DNA from: Sipunculus nudus | Lineage: Eukaryota > Annelida > Sipuncula > Golfingiida > Sipunculidae | Direction: 5' to 3' | Assembly (NCBI GenBank): GCA_026874595.1 | Contig: CM049315.1 | Location: 70,877,916 to 70,941,915 of the forward strand | DNA length: 64,000 bases | Position numbers and translations under genes: made by a program | The notes under the pieces: model-generated | Seen by the model: only the letters and a program-made list of their open reading frames with translations | The model's database searches: none | What the model was told of the DNA's origin: nothing | Shown here: one piece after another, positions 12,290 to 23,105 of the stretch | Layout of the letters: each line of letters opens with the position of its first letter | Numbering within the stretch: position 1 is the first letter of the stretch

Positions 12290-12400
12290 GGTCATTACAC
12301 CAGGGTATAGATCCCCAAATTGCAATCGTGTTGTGGTGAGGCACAGCCTTCCTGTTAATCTGCAGGGCGCCCAGTCTGGGTTGGTGTCGGCTGTTACTCT
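12290..12400 (-). mobile_element. SINE body fragment
   Basis: A short stretch ('TACACCAGGGTATAGATCCCC', 'GAGGCACAGCCTTCCTG') resembles the 'TACCACCGAGG ... GGCACGGCCTTCCC' blocks of the SINE copies at 11.9 and 30.9 kb. Strongly decayed. Confidence 0.35.
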
Positions 12401-12599
12401 TACATATGCTCTGCCTAGACTGATGAAGTCATTAAATTTGCAAAGTTAAACATACATAAACATCAATTAATTGACCTCGAAAATATATGTGTTGCTATTT
12501 TATGAGTGATTAACTTGGTTGCGCAATTCCACCGATCAATCAACATGTAACATACAACTGAATGTATGGATTGTACAGTTTATAACCTTAGTTTTAACT

Positions 12600-12601
<2 letters not shown>

Positions 12602-12656
<55 letters not shown>
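12602..12656. repeat. (TA)n microsatellite
   Basis: TA tract of about 55 bp. Confidence 0.95.
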
Positions 12657-12659
<3 letters not shown>

Positions 12660-13157
12660 GCTAAGCCCCACTAAGGTTTAACCATATTATCTAAAGACAT
12701 ATGATGGAATAATAGTTGTGGAGCAGAAACCCATATATTTTTTTATGTGAATAATGCCTCAAACTATACCTCTTTACATTGCATATTTAAAACTTTCTTC
12801 CTATACAGGAGGCATTATATAGATCAAGTTTTTCATATCATGCGATTAGACTACAGGTGTCCTGATTAATGTATTGACAATTGATTTCAACATATTTTTA
12901 AAAAAAATTCCATGTCTTTAATCCCCCGCTATTACCAACGATATTACCAACATATATAATAGGTATTTAATAAAGAGTGTGATCATGCAGTAGAGTGGTT
13001 CCAAATTAAGGAATAAACCTTCACCAGAGGTCTTCCATTGTTTCTCGAATTCAAGAAGAGCGGCGCAGATTGCCCATTTTAACTCTAAATTTCATGCACA
13101 GCATCATCGACCTCTGATAATTTTTGTTTGTTTAATAGAAGAGCAGCCCTTCGTTTA
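12657..13157. other. No recognised gene
   Basis: AT-rich DNA. I see no ORF, repeat or structured element that I can support. Confidence 0.4.
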
Positions 13158-13244
13158 AACCTGGGAGCCAGCCGTTAACCTGTAAATCGGCTGGCTAGAA
13201 GAAAAAAATAACTGGCTAGCCGGCTGAGCCAGCTCAGGTCTAAG
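13158..13244. repeat. Small hairpin-rich block (CGGCTGGCT palindromes)
   Basis: AGCCAGCCG (about 13,167) pairs with CGGCTGGCT (about 13,189). A larger imperfect pairing brackets it (CCTGGGAGCCAGCCG with CGGCTGAGCCAGCTCAGG near 13,225-13,242). It stands out as GC-rich in AT-rich surroundings and may be the remnant of a small inverted-repeat element. Confidence 0.45.
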
Positions 13245-13297
13245 AACAATAATGATGGCTGAGTGGAAAAGCATGTTATGGTTGCCAAGGAAAAAAC

Positions 13298-13779
13298 TTG
13301 TCGGAAGCACGTTATCAAGTCTGGCTTACCAAAACAGGTAAAAGGAAGATCGCTCGGATGCCCGCACTGAAATCACTTCAGAAACAACTTCAGAAGCATT
13401 TGCAGAAAATGTTTAGCGCGTTCACCTTCAAGTGTGTATCTGGAGACAGGCCACAGATCCTGACCCTCCGCACCTCAACCCGACTCTAATCGGCTGGCAA
13501 AAGGGTGGGTCTTCCATGTCACTATTTCCACTTCCTATTCCTAAAGGCACTAAGCCAGCTCCGGCAGAAGTCTTAGAAAAAATCAAATGCGGTTGTGCCA
13601 GCGATACACCATGCAAGACTGCCAAATGCAGTTGTATGACAGCACAGATATCGTGTACAGTTTTCTGTGCATGCAATAGTGCTGGAAACTGTAACAACGG
13701 GTGGACAAGACAGGAAAACATCAGTTGTGACTATGAAGATAGTGTTGAAGAGGAAGAGCTCCTCGAGGTCACAGACGGT
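13298..13779 (+). pseudogene. Cysteine-rich (CXC-like) C-terminal fragment of a transposon-associated protein
   Basis: Two frames carry one protein tail. The first reads ARYQVWLTKTGKRKIAR. A shift near 13,415 leads to HLQVCIWRQATDPDPP, then an open frame to the stop at 13,780. The tail has the pattern C-x-C (KCGCAS), C, C-x-C (KCSCM), C, C-x-C (FCACN), GNC, a Cys array like the CXC (tesmin/TSO1-like) fold that binds zinc. From general knowledge, the arrangement DPDPP ... 'GW' ... KCGC ... CSC ... CAC closes many uncharacterised multi-copy proteins in invertebrate genomes that look transposon-derived. The acidic extreme C-terminus (EDSVEEEELLE) fits. No upstream exons are visible. The broken frame marks it as a relic. 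Confidence 0.6.
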
Positions 13780-13984
13780 TAAAACTTGAGAGTTACTGGC
13801 AGTTGGGACTTCATATAGAATAAATATACTTGCCCTATGTCTGATGTCATATATTCTGTAAGTTTTATATAATGTTTATAGTATGCTAAATATTTCGAGC
13901 ATCAGTGGCCATCTTAGTTGCTGAATTATTATTTTCTAAATCTTACCAAAATCAGTACCGGGCTATATTAACTTTTACTTACTT

Positions 13985-14265
13985 TACTAGCTCAAGTGGT
14001 CTAGGGTAAATCTCAGTACTCTTTAGCCTTAGGGTAGAGTATAGCACAAAGGTTGTAAGTTCAAATCTCTGCCTCAGCAGAGGTAAGAGTTTTACGGTTG
14101 GTCCCCATCCAGGCCGAATGGTCGGCAGGCTTTAAAGGAAACGTTGAGGAGACCAAAACCCGTGTATCACTCACAAATGAGTGCGTCTTTGGGTGTTTCT
14201 TTTTCTTATGAACCACCAATGGGCTGATTACACACACAGGACCTGCAGGCAGGGTAGACACCGAG
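13985..14265 (+). mobile_element. tRNA-derived SINE with A and B boxes
   Basis: The head starts near 13,990 with TAGCTCAAGTGGTC, matching the pol III A box (TRGCNNAGYNGG). About 55 bp on comes AAGTTCAAATCTC (14,056-14,068), a B box (GGTTCRANTCC type), so the head is tRNA-like. The body continues through 'CCATCCAGGCCGAATGG', 'CGTGTATCACTCACAAATGAG' and 'TGATTACACACACAGGACC'. Copies of the body lie at 11.9 and 30.9 kb. No clean tail or target duplication is found. SINEs are copied by LINE machinery; several LINE relics occur here, but no shared 3' end is evident. Confidence 0.7.
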
Positions 14266-16723
14266 AAGATGTATATACTTAGATTAAGAATTATATAAGA
14301 CAGCATTAAAAAAGGGGGTGGTTCCCTCCACCAAAAAAAAAATTCTGTCTGTTCATGAACCCTTATATAAAATCAATGTCACCAAATGTCTGTACCTTTT
14401 TTACCAAAATATGCTTTTATTCAACTTGGTGGTCGTTTGACTGTCATTATATCTTTAAAGGACAACCTCTGGTTGGATACAATAGCGTAAACTATTAATT
14501 TATGTGCCGAAAACCACTCGAGTGCGAGTCATGCACACCACATTTTCATTTCCTTCAAAATATACATTCTTTATATGTTACGGCGGCCATTTTGGACACC
14601 ACTTTGGCTTAAAATCAAGGATTTATTTTTTAGTTGTTCACAGAATTGCAAATAATTGATCTTCTAACCAAATTTATTGCAAATTAACCGTTTGCAGTAC
14701 ATATATACACCATATAATTGCAAATATATGATGATTTAACATTTGGCAGCCATCTTGGTGGCCATCTTGAATATCTAAAAACCCTCAAGGATGCCAGAGT
14801 GGCAGATTTGAATTCAGCACCCTCTAAATAGGGTATAACCATAAAAAAAAATTGGGCAGACCATAAAACAAGGTCATGTCCGAAAACCCATTTTGGCACC
14901 TGGACTAATTGGTATCTAAATCTTGAAGTGCTTGGTCCCGATTACCCGACATTATGATACGGGGTTCTTAAAGATACATGTATTTGAATTCGCCAGATGC
15001 CATTTACATGTACACACTTAGCATTTTTACGGACCGCACCAGTATGACACTGTGTACGTGCAGTTGTTGTGTTCTTTCGTTGGCCGCCCTTCTTTTGTCA
15101 GGGCAGCATATTCTTCTGTTTAACCCTTTTAATCTTTTTGTGACAATTACAAGAATAGCTTACCTATTCCCGCCCATATTCAGGTAAACTCCAAAGATAT
15201 TCAAAGGGCTTCTACTGAAGCCCCTCGAAGTTTACCAGGCGTATTGAATAGTTAACATGCCATTAATTGTTCCTAAATCAGGATAAAAAAGGCTGTTTTA
15301 ATCTTTCTTTTTTTACTAACCACACAAATTGGTTTCAAAATGGTTGTTTCGCATTAATACTATGCAGCAGAGAATCAGCAGTATGTGAAATATGTAACAC
15401 GTTCATCAATATCATGTTTAAAGGGGCCCAATCACCTATATGACCTTTATAAACAAAAGGTAATCCTTTGGAGATTTTAAAACAAAATAGTCCAGAAAGC
15501 GCACACAGGCTGCTTGTTTTGTTTATATCATCGTGTTTATAATATGTGGTGGTTCGCCAAAATAAAACAATTTAACAATGGCTTCGGACAACAAGTCAGA
15601 TAGGCAGGAGTATTGCAAATGGCGTTTTGCAACAAATAACCTTTATGCCTCTGCATATATGCCACATACCATGTTAGGTTACATTTTCCCCCTTTTGTCA
15701 TCACTGATGTGTTTACATACAAGTTGTTAATCAGCAATTTCATACATCTTTCACGGAGGTATTATTTGAATTAAAAAAAAAAACAGAATTAGCTTTAGAT
15801 CATTAATTTATTCACAGAGAAGCCAGAAATCCCAACATCTCTTTAAAAAAAGTAGGTGAATTGGCACCTTTAAGGTCCATTTGAAAACCATATGACAGTA
15901 TTTTAGTGTTATGTGTTTTAATATCGTCCCTATGATAAATTATTCTGCCAAGACAATAATTAATATTGTTGATTATTTGGAAACTATTTTACATAATATA
16001 TGACAGCGTAGTACCCATAGTGTCAAATGTTATTCTTAAGATTTTAATTGGTAAATAAGTTTGACCTTGACCTTGAATATCCACCCTAACCTTTGGACAG
16101 CTCCTGGAGAAGATGTTAATACCAATGCACATTCAAAATCTTATAAATCGATTCAATATTAATAATTTTGTTGCGATAGTTACAATATCAAAGCAGTATC
16201 TAGGCATTTTTATTATGATGGCGGCCATTTTGGATTTTTTGGGGTCGGGTGGTTGATAAAATTTGTTACCTAACTTCTTCCATCAGCTTACACCTAAATG
16301 AAGTGAAAACAAGTGCTATCTCAATTTGGGCGTTCAATTCCTACGGGATTGATATTTTGCTACATGAGCGACTACACTAAAAGCTTCACAGGCGTGGAGG
16401 ACCTTGCAGCATAAAATGAAATAGGGGCACCTAATGGGGAAATATTACAATTATGAATTATTCAGCTTAATTGGGCAAAATTCCGCAAAATAAAACAAAC
16501 TTGTCTTAGAAGAGCACACCACCGATACGTCTGCCGAATTTGGAGAGTCAAATCAGAACGGAAGCAGGTAAACCATGGTCTAGAAAAAACCCACCTCCGT
16601 ATTAATTATAAAGATGTTCTGGTCCAGCTCATACATATCAGCATGAAACTTGTAGAAATAATATTTAACTAATTGATCACATTTTAATCGAAGATTGTAA
16701 ACTTGATCTTTTATCTTCATGCA
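14266..16723. other. No recognised gene; old repeats with GGCGGCCATTTT motifs
   Basis: GGCGGCCATTTT or GCCATCTTGG motifs occur at about 14,582, 14,748-14,770 and 16,213, the same motif seen (other strand) at 10.6-10.8, 31.8 and 38.1 kb. A stem-loop lies at 15,182-15,238: AGGTAAACTCC near the left and GAAGTTTACC near the right, with an inner GGGCTTC-TACT-GAAGCCC hairpin. ORFs in this interval show no recognisable domain. Confidence 0.4.
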
Positions 16724-17625
16724 TGGTACTGGACTGGGAAGACCTGAATGCGTCCGATCATCTGCCGATGGTTTATTGTTACCGAAACAAATGCAAGGCA
16801 TGTGCGTCTTTTATGGCACAAGCTCACAGCTGAGCAGATTAGAAGAACATACACTGAAGAGGTACAAGAGACCTTAAGCCAACTGGGTTGTCCAGACATC
16901 GAAACCTGTAATAACCCTAATCAAGTGAATGAATTCTATTTTAAAATGGTTTTGGTTTTACACGGGGTTAGTAATAAAACAATTCCAGTTAGGGGAAGGA
17001 AATCTCATCTAAAACCATTTTGGAAAGAAGGTTTAAAACCACTTCATATTGATATGAGGCGACACAGAAGGAGATGGGTTGATGCCGGAAAACCACGTAA
17101 TGAAGAACATGTGCTATACATTAATTATAAAAACGCAAAAAGGGGTTTCCGACTCAAAACGTGAGAGTTACGCTACAGATATTAAATAAATTTGTTAAAC
17201 GAATTGGACAAGTCAGCTCAGTGTGACGAAGTGGCCTTTTGGGCTATTTTAAGAGCCAGAGGGGGAAAATCTTAAAGTAGTTGCTCGGAGATGAAATATA
17301 AAGGTGAAACCTGAGGAAATGAGAATGATATTGCTAGCGTCTGGGTTAGTCACCTGTCTTAATTGTATACTCAGCTTTCTGGGGTTAATTTTGATCAGGC
17401 ACATTTCACGTATATAATAAATATGGTTGATTTTTTTGTGACGTTTAGCAAGAATTATTGTAACCGTATTTTGGACTCTCCATTTTTATCACGGAAATAA
17501 TTGAAGCAGTTAAAACATTGAAACCCAGAAAAGCTCCGGGCTCAGATGGCATATGTTGTGAACATATATACTGTATGGTGGGCATGTTCTATGGACAAAA
17601 TTGTGTTCATTTATTACACTGATGA
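16724..17625 (+). pseudogene. LINE ORF2 fragment: endonuclease end, linker and reverse transcriptase start
   Basis: This is the middle of a CR1/L2-type ORF2. At 16,726 one frame reads VLDWEDLNASDHLPM, the SDHLP motif that closes the endonuclease domain. A shift moves into a 138-codon frame (16,748-17,164) of linker sequence rich in Arg and Lys (MRRHRRRWVDAGKPRN). After further shifts and stops, 17,500-17,554 reads IIEAVKTLKPRKAPGSDGI, the start of the reverse transcriptase domain with its KAPGxDGI hallmark. YGGHVLWTKLCSF follows to about 17,620. It ends abruptly against the 280-bp repeat. It begins close to where the endonuclease at 9.35 kb stops, so both may come from one insertion. Confidence 0.82.
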
Positions 17626-17629
17626 GCCG

Positions 17630-18020
17630 CCTTGAGCAACCATTTTTGCACAGCGTCCATCTATTCATCTGCTTTGGGTTAAAATTACTCGTATCTCTGC
17701 AATGGTTTGACCTATCCGCATGAAATTTTGCATGTGTATATATCTCGGATACATTTCTCGTTTATATGAAAGGTAGCGCCACCTTTAATCACGTTTATGC
17801 AACAGACATGGATGCTAATATCTCAAGACTAGTTTGAAGTATCAGTCTGAAATTTCGCAAGCGTATAGATCCTATATAGCTCTTTATCCTTAAAAAAAAC
17901 TGGTGTCACCAGCTGCAAATATTTTACATGATGTTCTTTGTCTGTTATCATTCATATCTATGGTTTCACTTATTCGCCTGAAATTTTGCATGTGTATACA
18001 GCTTGGATAGATATTTATTT
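17630..18020. repeat. Diverged copy of the 280-bp family B repeat
   Basis: Phrases match the array at 51.7-53.15 kb in the same order: 'TTTTTGCACAGCGTCCATCT', 'GGGTTAAAATTACTCGTATCTCTGC', 'TGAAATTTTGCATGTGTATA', 'AGGTAGCGCCACCT' and 'GCAGACAT'. About 1.5 units, considerably diverged. It begins immediately after the truncated LINE. Confidence 0.75.
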
Positions 18021-18904
18021 TCATTTAATGAAATCTTTAATCTGATAAAACCACAGAAGTCATATATCAGCTTTGCAGACTTGATTCACCTAATTTAGTT
18101 CATACCAGTCTTGACTTTATATCAATGTAGCAACTAGAATTCGATGAATGATGTTGATGGATCACTTGAAGTATGAAAAAAGTCTCAAAAATTGAACAAA
18201 ATTTAATTTTTATAGGCAGTAGATAAACTCCATGTTGTATATGGCAAGTGGTGAAAATTGGATTTTAATGAAACATAAATTCCAAACAATTTCTCGATCC
18301 TGTTTCATTTATGCATTTTTTCTCTTCAAATTAATTTGTTTCTTAACCGATTTGATGAGGGTTGGCACCCACACATGTAACAGGTCTTCTGTATTCTTAG
18401 CAGCATACAAAAAGGTTTTATGAATATCGAAATACTAAAGAGAGACTCTTTACTGTTGTAGAGATCAAAGAATATATACTGGTAGTCAAAGAGAATATTT
18501 ACTAATATTTCCATAATAAATATTTCGCCATTCATGAATCTGACGCACAGATTATTATAACTGTGGATGAAAACCTTGTTATTTATATACGCAAAGCCAG
18601 AAGAAACAATTTATAAACGTGAAAGTTTATAGGCTACATATATACCTCCGCCAGAATTGTACTACACAAATAATATGCAATCCCCATAGAAAATATGTCA
18701 CAGTGCATGACGGGGTCACAGGTGACCCCAAGAACAAAGCCTGCCCATCCTGCAAATTAAATGGCTCTGAGGGACAAACTTACAATCCTATATATTTCAT
18801 GAAATTAAAAAAACATATTATAATAATCCTGATTTCCTTAACAATTTATAAAGGTTTAACAAAGGTATTTTTACAGCAATGATATATTCTGGAAAAGCTG
18901 GGGT
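18021..18904. other. No recognised gene; 3' flank of lectin gene
   Basis: AT-rich. Frames of 60-87 codons at 18,232-18,882 lack recognisable features. On the lectin's strand this is downstream flank. Confidence 0.4.
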
Positions 18905-18910
18905 TTTATT
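18905..18910 (-). promoter_or_regulatory. Putative poly(A) signal of the lectin gene
   Basis: AATAAA on the minus strand, 32 bp after the lectin stop codon (18,942-18,944). Correct strand and a plausible, short 3' UTR distance. Confidence 0.55.
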
Positions 18911-18941
18911 CAATAAATGTAACGTCTGCTTTCCCATATTA

Positions 18942-19186
18942 TTAATAATTGGCATCAATTTCGCAAATGGAGGCTTGGGTTTCCACATTGCAGGGCAGGT
19001 CGTTCCATTTCCAATCAAACCTTTTCATAAGATGCAGACAGTGCTCGTTTCCCAGGCCGTTGTTAGGCTCGCCTCTGTTCCAGTTCTTGAAGAAAATCCT
19101 CATGTTATGTGACACCCAACGCCAGTCACCTTCTAATGCAAGGTCATTCCCTCCAGCCCAGTAGCCCCAATTTCTGTAGTTAATCT
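18942..19186 (-). CDS. C-type lectin, exon 3 (C-terminal half of the lectin domain)
   Basis: The last coding exon of a secreted C-type lectin. The 245-nt exon is preceded on its strand by a pyrimidine-rich acceptor (TTTTTTCAG, AG at 19,187-19,188) and ends in TAA. It encodes YWAGGNDLALEGDWRWVS, then EPN (19,062-19,070), then WND (18,999-19,007), then a final Cys in SICEID. In C-type lectin domains EPN confers mannose-type sugar preference and EPN with WND coordinates the calcium that binds the sugar, so this domain looks binding-competent. Conserved Cys in EHC, LPC and SIC fit the domain's disulphides. The reading frame continues exactly from exon 2 (phase 1). No stops. Probable role: calcium-dependent glycan recognition in innate immunity or mucus (family knowledge, inference). 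Confidence 0.88.
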
Positions 19187-19189
19187 CTG

Positions 19190-20096
19190 AAAAAACACAG
19201 AAACAAAACAGAAATTTAAATAATAAATATAGAAATGTATATGATACAACATATATTTTATTAACTATTTAAAAAGGGAAAAGTACTCGAAATATCTATT
19301 ATTACTTCTGCTGACAATAAATCGAGATATAATTGTGACAAGGTGTCCATACAGGATTCTCGTTTCTGGACAAACGGGCAGATCGACGAGACTAGATTGG
19401 GAACAGCTTGTCAGATGCCACATACAGCATAAAAAGCAGTCCTCCCTCCCATGTCCAAGTTTAAAAATCTCGTTTATTCTTGAGAATTAGACTCGAGCTG
19501 GTTGAATCATTGAAAGTTTATCAAATGCTACCCAAAGCAGAAAACTAGACCTCTAAGAGGCCATGAGCCCTCAGAGAAAAATGGGTCCTAGTTTCAGATG
19601 AAGCCTTGAAAGTTATTGTTTATATAAATATAGATATTACACAAACTGGTGTTTCACACTTTTCGAGATGCAGCACGCTCTCTTGGCCACGGCCGCATAG
19701 AAAACAACAAGCATATTTCTTCAGCCATGCGTAACATTTTTTTACTGAGTTGGAAGACTTTGCCGTCAGGCAGATCTGAGAAATTCGATGAACAGACAGA
19801 CAGAAGGACAGTCACGATGATGAGAATATAGGCGCCAGCGACTATAATAAACATTTATTATTCTGCTGATTATGTGAAATTTCAGAGCATGGGTATCTTT
19901 TTATAGAACGGGGCAGCAATGCGTGGTCAGCATTCTCCTCAGTAAGACCACCGCAATGTGTGGAAAGGTGATTTTTATAACACAGACCTTGATAGATTTT
20001 AAGGTTTTAAAAATAAAAAAAAAACATGTTTCTACCAGCAAGGTATACCTTATGGTATTTATTTTAATTAAAATATATATGTATAAAAAAAGTCAC
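19190..20096 (-). other. Lectin intron 2
   Basis: GT (20,096-20,095) to AG (19,188-19,187) on the minus strand. Short frames inside have no family features. No transposon recognised. Confidence 0.7.
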
Positions 20097-20327
20097 CTGG
20101 TGTTTGCAGCGAAGCATGACGTTGGATGATCCAGACCAGATGTTCGTTCTCCCCAGCAGTCTCTATGGTAACCAAGTCTGCTCCCATTTTTTGGCAATTG
20201 TGCCTCGCCTGCACCCAGGACAAATCAGTCTTTACAAACTTGTAACAGGAGGCCTTGGAAAGATGAAGGTTCACCTGGTGGCCGCTTCTGTACCAGTGTT
20301 CAAATCCATCAGGACATAGACCTGCAC
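20097..20327 (-). CDS. C-type lectin, exon 2 (N-terminal half of the lectin domain)
   Basis: The 231-nt exon has an acceptor TTTTTGCACAG just before it and a GTGACT donor at 20,096-20,091. It reads LCPDGFEHWYR, ASCYKF, LSWVQARHNCQKMGADLVTI and ENEHLVWII, the canonical first half of a C-type lectin domain (CPxGW-like start, CYxF, WxxAxxxCxxxGAxLVxIxxxxE). An alternative AG six bases further in (GCACAGGTGCAG) would remove two codons without changing frame. The phase at both ends is 1, as usual for extracellular domain exons. Intron 2 to exon 3 is 910 bp. A 123-bp MITE lies only 39 bp upstream of the acceptor. Confidence 0.88.
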
Positions 20328-20366
20328 CTGTGCAAAAAGTATCTGATCAGTAATTTAGGGGGCTGC

Positions 20367-20489
20367 CAGGGGCGGATACAGGTATTTAGAATAGAGGGGG
20401 GGGGGGGAGGCTCACATTGCGCATTTTAACTTTCGGTTAGGTCGAAAAAGGGGGGAGCCCCCCCCCCCCTCCCCCAAATCCGCCCCTAG
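20367..20489. mobile_element. 123-bp hAT-type MITE (CAGGGGCGGAT ends)
   Basis: The left end CAGGGGCGGAT and right end ATCCGCCCCTAG form terminal inverted repeats. The interior is a G12 run, a short spacer and a C12 run, so the whole can fold into a hairpin. CTGC flanks both ends, which may be part of a target duplication. CAGGGGCGGA-type termini are common in hAT-related miniature elements (family knowledge). It lies in lectin intron 1, just upstream of the exon 2 acceptor. Confidence 0.65.
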
Positions 20490-20535
20490 CTGCAGGCATA
20501 TCGGCGGGCCTGGTGTAAATGCTTTTCTATATCTG

Positions 20536-20649
20536 TCCGTCTGTCTGTCTGTCTGGCTGTCTGTCTGGCTGTCTGTCTCTCTCTCTCTTTAATCTGTCTA
20601 ATGTGTCTATCTAATCTGATTAATCTATCTTATATATCTATCTTATCTT

Positions 20650-20742
<93 letters not shown>
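20536..20742. repeat. Compound (TCTG)n-(TC)n-(TA)n microsatellite
   Basis: GTCT units, then TC, then TA dinucleotides in that order, with an interrupted copy of the TCTG part at 20,536-20,580. The same order recurs at 43,217-43,312. Confidence 0.9.
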
Positions 20743-20748
<6 letters not shown>

Positions 20749-21221
20749 GTATGAACGCATATATAATGAAACTTTGTATGTCACGGCCGGAGTAAAATAC
20801 AGAGAAGTTCGGTTATATGCAGACAGCTAGGGTTATACTGGAATGTAAGGAGCAGGCTACTGGTCAGTCAGCTGAGTAGAAAAACGTCCGCAATTTACGG
20901 TTGGTAACATAACTTATATTGAAATGTCAGGGCATATTTGTGTTTATTAAAATATATGGTATGGTTACAGGACCGACTGATTATACTTGAGATATTTTTG
21001 GTATTTGAATGTTCTGGGAATATAGTTTTGTGTGTTTTCATGATACGGTAATGGTGTTTATTATTGTATATTTTTTATTTATAAATTTTTTTCGAAATTA
21101 AAATTTTCCTTGGAAATCCTTATTGTAGAATTATGCTCTGCACGGTATTAGAAAGATGGTCATAATTCCAGTGAATAGCTCTTGCCTCGGTCGTGATATA
21201 AGTGTCTTCTATCACAACGCA

Positions 21222-22080
21222 AAGCATCCTTTAAAACATTATGGTAATCCAGATTATCTACATAATTTAAGTGTATTTTCCTATGTGTCATCCTAGTTCT
21301 CCGTAATTTCACTCTGGTTTTATTCATAATCCGTTCATAACTTTGTGTGGTTAAAGCTGCCAACAGACATATCAATCAAGTAATCGACCAGCTACGTTAA
21401 AACATAACAAATGACCACTCCTCTAGAAGTTTTAATAATTTTACACGGAGATGACTTTGCTTTTAAAATGAAAGCAGAAATTCTCGCCTTATTTAGGAAA
21501 AGTCAATATCATTTACACACAACATAAAAAAACCAACTATTTCGTAAGCCGTGCCTATATCCTACTATCACTCCTGAATGCCGGACCGAAGTGTGTCGTT
21601 TCAGAAAACTGAAGGTTATATTCAGGGGTCAGGTGACCTGTAATTCTTCCTCAGTAAAATGAACGCATGCCATATTTAGCGCATGCCATAAAAGGGAATA
21701 GGTGTAAGGTATGTAGGTAGGCATTTGTCAACCAACTCTATTCACATTACAGCATAATGCATGAGACTGATCAGTGTCATACTAAGGACTCTGGTAAGAA
21801 ATCGAATTCGAGGTTGTGATTCAGAAGTCTTGTTCACAATTATACTCAAGACGGTACTGGCATTACATTTTTTTTGCACTCGGCAACAGGACATATTAAC
21901 ACCGAATCAAGTATTCAAACTCACTAACAACACACATATATGTGTATATTTCTTCTAGCTGAAGAAGTAAATGGTTGGGTTTTCCACTGCATGTTATTAA
22001 TTTTGACATCTACTTACAGATTGGCCCATATACTCCTTATATCGAGTATGGAGTGATATTAAGAAAAGAAACAGCAAAGA
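21222..22080. repeat. Segmental duplication copy 1 (lectin 5' region, first exon lost)
   Basis: Aligns by eye with 31,016-31,670 and then, past an insertion, 38,349-38,556. Shared ordered blocks include 'TTTAAAACATTATGGTAATCC', 'AAGTAATCGACCAGCTACG', 'CTACTATCACTCCTGAATGC', 'GGTCAGGTGACCTGTAAT', 'CAGCATAATGC', 'ACACCGAATCAAGTATTC' and 'AATGGTTGGGTTTTC'. Where copy 2 has the signal-peptide exon, this copy has a shorter unrelated-looking stretch (about 21,515-21,565) with no donor and no equivalent ATG. Confidence 0.8.
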
Positions 22081-22407
22081 TTGAAACATAAGGTCTTTTT
22101 AAGTAATTTCTCAGAAAAAATATCTTATATATGTTGTACGATCCATGCAGCGTTATCATTACACCTTTTTCTCTGCATGCCCGTGTGGTTTATACGTCCC
22201 TCGAATCGTGTACCTATACAGCCAAGGATAGTCTATAATATGCTTCTTCATATGATACATGTAGTTATAAGGTTTGTCATGTATTCGACCGTACAACAGG
22301 TAAATATTACGTATTCACATAGGAGGAATAGATGTGTCAGCCTGCAATTTAGCAAAATTTTAAATCTTGGATATCTTTATCGTAGACAAGACTGCTAGTG
22401 GCAACTA

Positions 22408-22410
<3 letters not shown>

Positions 22411-22459
<49 letters not shown>
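22411..22459. repeat. (TA)n microsatellite
   Basis: TA tract of about 49 bp. Confidence 0.95.
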
Positions 22460-22461
<2 letters not shown>

Positions 22462-23105
22462 TGTTTATCTGGATTTGTCCACTTAACATTTGGTCTACAT
22501 GTGTCACCATGTTTTAATCTTAATAATACAGTAGGGCGCCGTTTTTCTGAAAGCTTCGCGAGACAAGCATTTTGTTTGGAAAAACGATCTTTCGGATAAA
22601 CGGTCAGGGGCGGGTGGCAAGTTCCTACGATATTTGATGAAAGGTCACTCGGAAACGCTCTCTTTCTTTTTGAATAACGTAATGGATAAAAGGACATGTA
22701 TAACATTATATTTATTGCAGAGCTAGATTGGTAAAAATCTGTTTAACCTCTTCTTAGGAAACGTATGTGCCTTTTTTTACACTAACTCACCGGAGGGAAA
22801 GGTCCAATTGGTGACTATCGGTTAATTCTAATAACAGTTCGTAGCTAGGCGGCGCCGGGATAAACAAGTTGTAAACAGTGGTCTCCAGCTTTTGGTGTGA
22901 GCGACAATTAGAGCATTTGGCAATTTTTTGTGGGGCCAAAATGTAACACGATAGGGCCGGTGTGAAGGGTATCATCCTCAAATTAATTAAAAACCTTTTC
23001 CATGATGTGCCCAGGAAGTGGTGCCATCTTGAGACGGGGGGGGGGGGGGGGGGGGAACGATTCATAGTTCTCGGCGCCACTTTCAGGCATTTTTAAATAA
23101 GGTCA
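22460..23105. other. No recognised gene; G20 run
   Basis: Minus-strand frames of about 100 codons (22,395-22,706 and 22,787-23,080) have no family I can name. The second includes a PAPPSYE string but nothing else diagnostic. A G20 homopolymer is at 23,036-23,055. Confidence 0.4.
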
